NCBI GenBank assembly: GCA_003558415.1
Contig: PWLT01000384.1
Span: forward strand, 1-8,102
Source of the DNA: Hyphomicrobiales bacterium
GTDB lineage: Bacteria > Pseudomonadota > Alphaproteobacteria > Rhodobacterales > Rhodobacteraceae
Length of the DNA: 8,102 nucleotides
Reading direction: 5' to 3'
Shown: positions 6,318 through 8,102 of the stretch, one piece after another
Numbering within the stretch: the stretch's first letter is position 1
How the letters are laid out: each line of letters starts with the position of its first letter
Notes under the pieces: generated by a model
Database searches by the model: none
Seen by the model: only the letters and a program-made list of their open reading frames with translations
What the model was told of the DNA's origin: nothing
Translations under genes and position numbers: made by a program

Positions 6318-6665
6318 TGGCTCGGACTCCACGACGACGCCCACCGAAGCGATCAAGTGCTCCCAACGATCCACCACCTCGGGCGCCTTGACTCGAAGGT
6401 TGCGCGTGACCTCGGCGACGACGAAGGCCGAGGCCACCAGCTCGCACGCGCCGGCTCCGGCGAACGCGAAGAGGTTCGAGGCAGCGCCCTTGGGGCTCAA
6501 GGCAGCGCTGAGAAGCGCGTTGGCGTCGAGGAACAGCCGCAAAGACCCTGAACCGCGCCGGAACGCCGCCAACGCTGCCTCGACGCGAGCCGCCAAGTCG
6601 GGCGTCAACGCGTCTTCTTCCAGGAAGGCCGCGATGCGCGCGTCGTCGTACAGCTTGATCGGGGC
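6318..6665 (-). pseudogene. Antitoxin C-terminus fused to a truncated PIN-domain toxin
   Basis: The frame first gives an antitoxin-like tail (6665-6543): APIKLYDDARIAAFLEEDAL then TPDLAARVEAALAAFRRGSG. It runs without a stop into a PIN-domain start at a TTG (6542): LRLFLDANALLSAALSPKGA, and later ELVASAFVVAEVTRNLRVKA. Counting from that TTG, the first PIN acidic residue is Asp6 (FLDANAL) and the second is Glu44 (VVAEVTRN). Both match VapC-like ribonucleases. After VVVESEP (residue 75, position 6318) similarity ends, so the half carrying the last two acidic residues is missing from this frame. A stretch in another frame near 6165-6060 (LPWAERALAATPVLSTDHAT) might be its shifted remains. The antitoxin's N-terminus is also missing and there is no ATG. 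A dead toxin-antitoxin pair, converging on namZ, is the best reading. Confidence 0.58.
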
Positions 6666-6742
6666 AACGCCTGCTGCAGCGCGCCCGAGCGGCGTCCGCC
6701 AAGCGTGGGGCGAGCGAACGCGCGTACGGGCACGCGCAGTAG

Positions 6743-6908
6743 CAGGCCAAGCGCTGGCCGCACGCCCGCCGGGTGGTCATCAAGGGTGAGGTCACCCGCC
6801 ACCCGGGTCGCGAACCGCGCGACAACCCCCCGCTACGGCATCACCTACACCCCCGCCGACCCGCAAGTCGTGTACGCCCGCATCGACGCGCAGCGTGGTG
6901 ACGTCGAG
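6743..6908 (+). pseudogene. IS1380-like transposase fragment
   Basis: From 6743 the frame reads QAKRWPHARRVVIKGEVTRH then PGREPRDNP. After a one-base step in a run of six C (6826-6831) it reads RYGITYTPADPQVVYARIDA then QRGDVE. The combination 'VVIKAEV-x-PGREP-x-DNPR(Y/F)' followed by an RGD(V/E)E block is typical of the late part of IS1380-family DDE transposases, next to the Y-(2)-R-(3)-E-(6)-K signature. Here R and the catalytic E are kept, the Y is D, and similarity ends right after E at 6908, so the K and the C-terminus are lost. An in-frame stop lies at 6740-6742. It is a short dead fragment, probably left by a rearrangement that also cut into the cas6 gene beside it. No terminal repeats were recognised. 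Confidence 0.55.
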
Positions 6909-6947
6909 AGATGCCCCGCCAGCCCCACCGCCTCAGCAACTCGTGAC

Positions 6948-7347
6948 CTGACCCGCCTTCACTTCGATGCCGGCATCAAGACCGAGACCAAAGACGCGAT
7001 GAGGCGACCGCCCTTCCTTCGGCGCAGTCACTCTCGCGAGGCTGCATTACCAGAACTGGAACGCGTTCAGCCCGCACCCGTGCCCTACCGACGTCGCCGA
7101 TGACCTCGTGCACGCGGTGATCCCAGGGGGGTTCAACCTCCGCAGCGTCGGCGTGACGTCACACGAGCACGTGCGCGGCGCCACCGGTTCAGTCACCTTC
7201 CATCTCCGGAGCGCATCACCCGAGATGCACCGCTGGTTCGCGCGGCTCACCGCGCTCGCGCCATACAGCGGCGTCGGCGCCCGAACGACCGCCGGATTCA
7301 GGCGCGCTACCACCGACGCTCTCCCACGCGACCACCCCACTGCGTAG
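6948..7347 (+). pseudogene. Cas6-like CRISPR endoribonuclease, C-terminal remnant
   Basis: The clear part is a single frame open from 7003 to a TAG at 7345-7347: FGAVTLARLHYQNWNAFSPH, then VIPGGFNLRSVGVTSHEHVR, then GATGSVTFHL and finally FARLTALAPYSGVGARTTAG followed by F. The order 'W-N-x-F-x-P', 'G-x-x-G-S/F-V' and the Gly-rich end 'LAPYSGVGARTTAGF' is what Cas6 proteins, the crRNA-processing RNases of type I and III CRISPR systems, show in their second RAMP/ferredoxin domain. A stop at 7000-7002 closes this frame. Just before it, another frame offers RLHFDAGIKTETKDAMRRPP (6954-7013), resembling the 'F-x-T-P-x-x-F-K' strand of Cas6, so a one-base shift near 7015 is likely. The N-terminal domain is absent and is replaced by the transposase fragment. 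No repeat-spacer array or other cas gene is visible in the window. Confidence 0.62.
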
Positions 7348-8027
7348 GCCGCAGCGACAATGGGGATCGCCCAGCGGCATCCAGGCGATGTGCCATCACG
7401 ACCCCAAGTCGGTCGAGGGACGCGTCGGGGCACGCGAGGCACCGCAGTCGAGCGAGGGCACGGCGTGCCGGCGCACCCGCAGGCACCCGCTCGAGCGCAC
7501 GCAACGCGAGACGAACACGAGCCCGAGCCGTGAACGCGCCGCGTCTCCCCTTGCCGGCGGGCCGCCCACGCTCGGTACCTCCGCAGCCCCCGGAGCCCCC
7601 GGCGTACGGCGGTAATGACACGAGGCGCCGATCAACGAGATGGTGGGCCCCAGGAGGCTGATCGTGGGCCGCCGGCTTCCTGCAGGCTGCCGAAGGCACG
7701 AGCGTAGGGATCAACACGCACCGCGGATCGATCCCTTGGTGCCGTCAGGTCGGCGACCGGCCACGCCCCTTGGTGCGGACCACGTTCGGCAACTCGCCCG
7801 CGTGATCCCGCGCGCGGCCACCTGTCCAGCTCCCGGCTGCTGCGTGTTCGGCATCGTAACGGTGGCAAGGGGCAGCCCCTGGCCCGCGGAGATCGCTCAC
7901 GAGGATGTGAACCTGCACGGCTTCAGCCTCGGTGGGCGGCGGCCCGGGACCGTCAGCCGCGCCGCGCTCCGGCAGTGCTGCGAGCGAGGGCGGACCCGTC
8001 AGTCCAGCTCGTCGCGCGGCCGCGCGC
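7348..8027. other. Stretch without a supportable gene
   Basis: About 680 GC-rich bases. Open frames occur on both strands but their translations are Arg/Pro/Ala-rich and low in protein character. Two stretches are slightly more protein-like and may be further decayed genes: - strand about 7560-7330 (RLALRALERVPAGAPARRAL, LDRLGVVMAHRLDAAGRSPL) and + strand about 7775-7925 (DHVRQLARVIPRAATCPAPG, then CCVFGIVTVARGSPWPAEIA and HEDVNLHGFSLGG). I recognise neither. No tandem repeats, CRISPR units or tRNA-like structures were seen. Confidence 0.4.
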
Positions 8028-8102
8028 TCACGCCTGGTCGAGCTCCACCCCGAGCACGCCGGCGATGCGGTGCAGGTCGACGTCCGTGGCGAGGAGCGCG
8101 GC
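8028..8102 (-). CDS. C-terminal end of an unidentified protein, cut by window edge
   Basis: 24 residues ending at a TGA (8028-8030): AALLATDVDLHRIAGVLGVE followed by LDQA. The 5' part lies beyond the window. The 'LLATDVDLHRIAGVLGVEL' ending is reminiscent of the last strand and helix of small PIN-domain toxins, with the Asp of a T-D pair. With so little sequence this is only a suggestion, and any small alpha/beta protein could end this way. Confidence 0.3.
   Translation of the reverse strand, partial: AALLATDVDLHRIAGVLGVELDQA

Noticed and set aside
5656..6825. Long - strand open frame over the namZ end
   Set aside because: Arg/Gly/Ala-rich translation without domains. It is a GC-rich shadow of namZ and of the PIN remnant.
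6948..8102. CRISPR array search near the Cas6 remnant
   Set aside because: No regularly spaced direct repeats of 24-40 bases were seen on reading.

Overview
High-GC bacterial DNA. The layout and protein style (a 'FAVAQ'-type signal peptide, a carbohydrate ABC operon ending in a NamZ/DUF1343 gene, GTG/TTG starts) would fit a Deinococcota/Trueperaceae-like organism. That placement is inference only, because no marker gene is present.

The centre (about 1605-6063, + strand) is one intact, well-built operon. A perfect TTGACA -35 box precedes a secreted solute-binding protein (1672-2913). A 158-base gap with a long stem-loop follows, then two CUT1-type sugar permeases (3072-4037 and 4034-4864) and a NamZ-family exo-beta-N-acetylmuramidase (4864-6063). 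The last three genes overlap by GTGA and TGATG junctions and so are translationally coupled. No ATP-binding subunit is present, so a shared ATPase encoded elsewhere is expected. The reading is an importer for a peptidoglycan-derived or other amino sugar, with a hydrolase that has no signal peptide and so probably acts after import.

Both flanks look like gene graveyards. On the left (- strand) there is an XRE/HigA-like antitoxin (102-476) with a doubtful C-terminus. It overlaps by ATGA a RelE/HigB-like toxin gene that can only be read by joining three frames (473-906). A further decayed coding stretch of unknown function lies at 1004-1240.

On the right there is a C-terminal antitoxin piece running in frame into a truncated PIN-domain toxin (6318-6665, - strand). 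Next comes an IS1380-like transposase fragment that stops at the catalytic Glu (6743-6908, + strand), then a Cas6-like CRISPR endoribonuclease C-terminal remnant (6948-7347, + strand). From 7348 to 8027 I see no gene I can support. The window ends inside a - strand gene of which only 24 residues are visible.

No CRISPR array, tRNA or rRNA was found. I see no clearly new defence system. The best leads are the leaderless NamZ coupled to an importer, the 15-bp stem-loop between binding protein and permease, and the pile-up of broken toxin-antitoxin, IS and cas genes around an intact catabolic operon.
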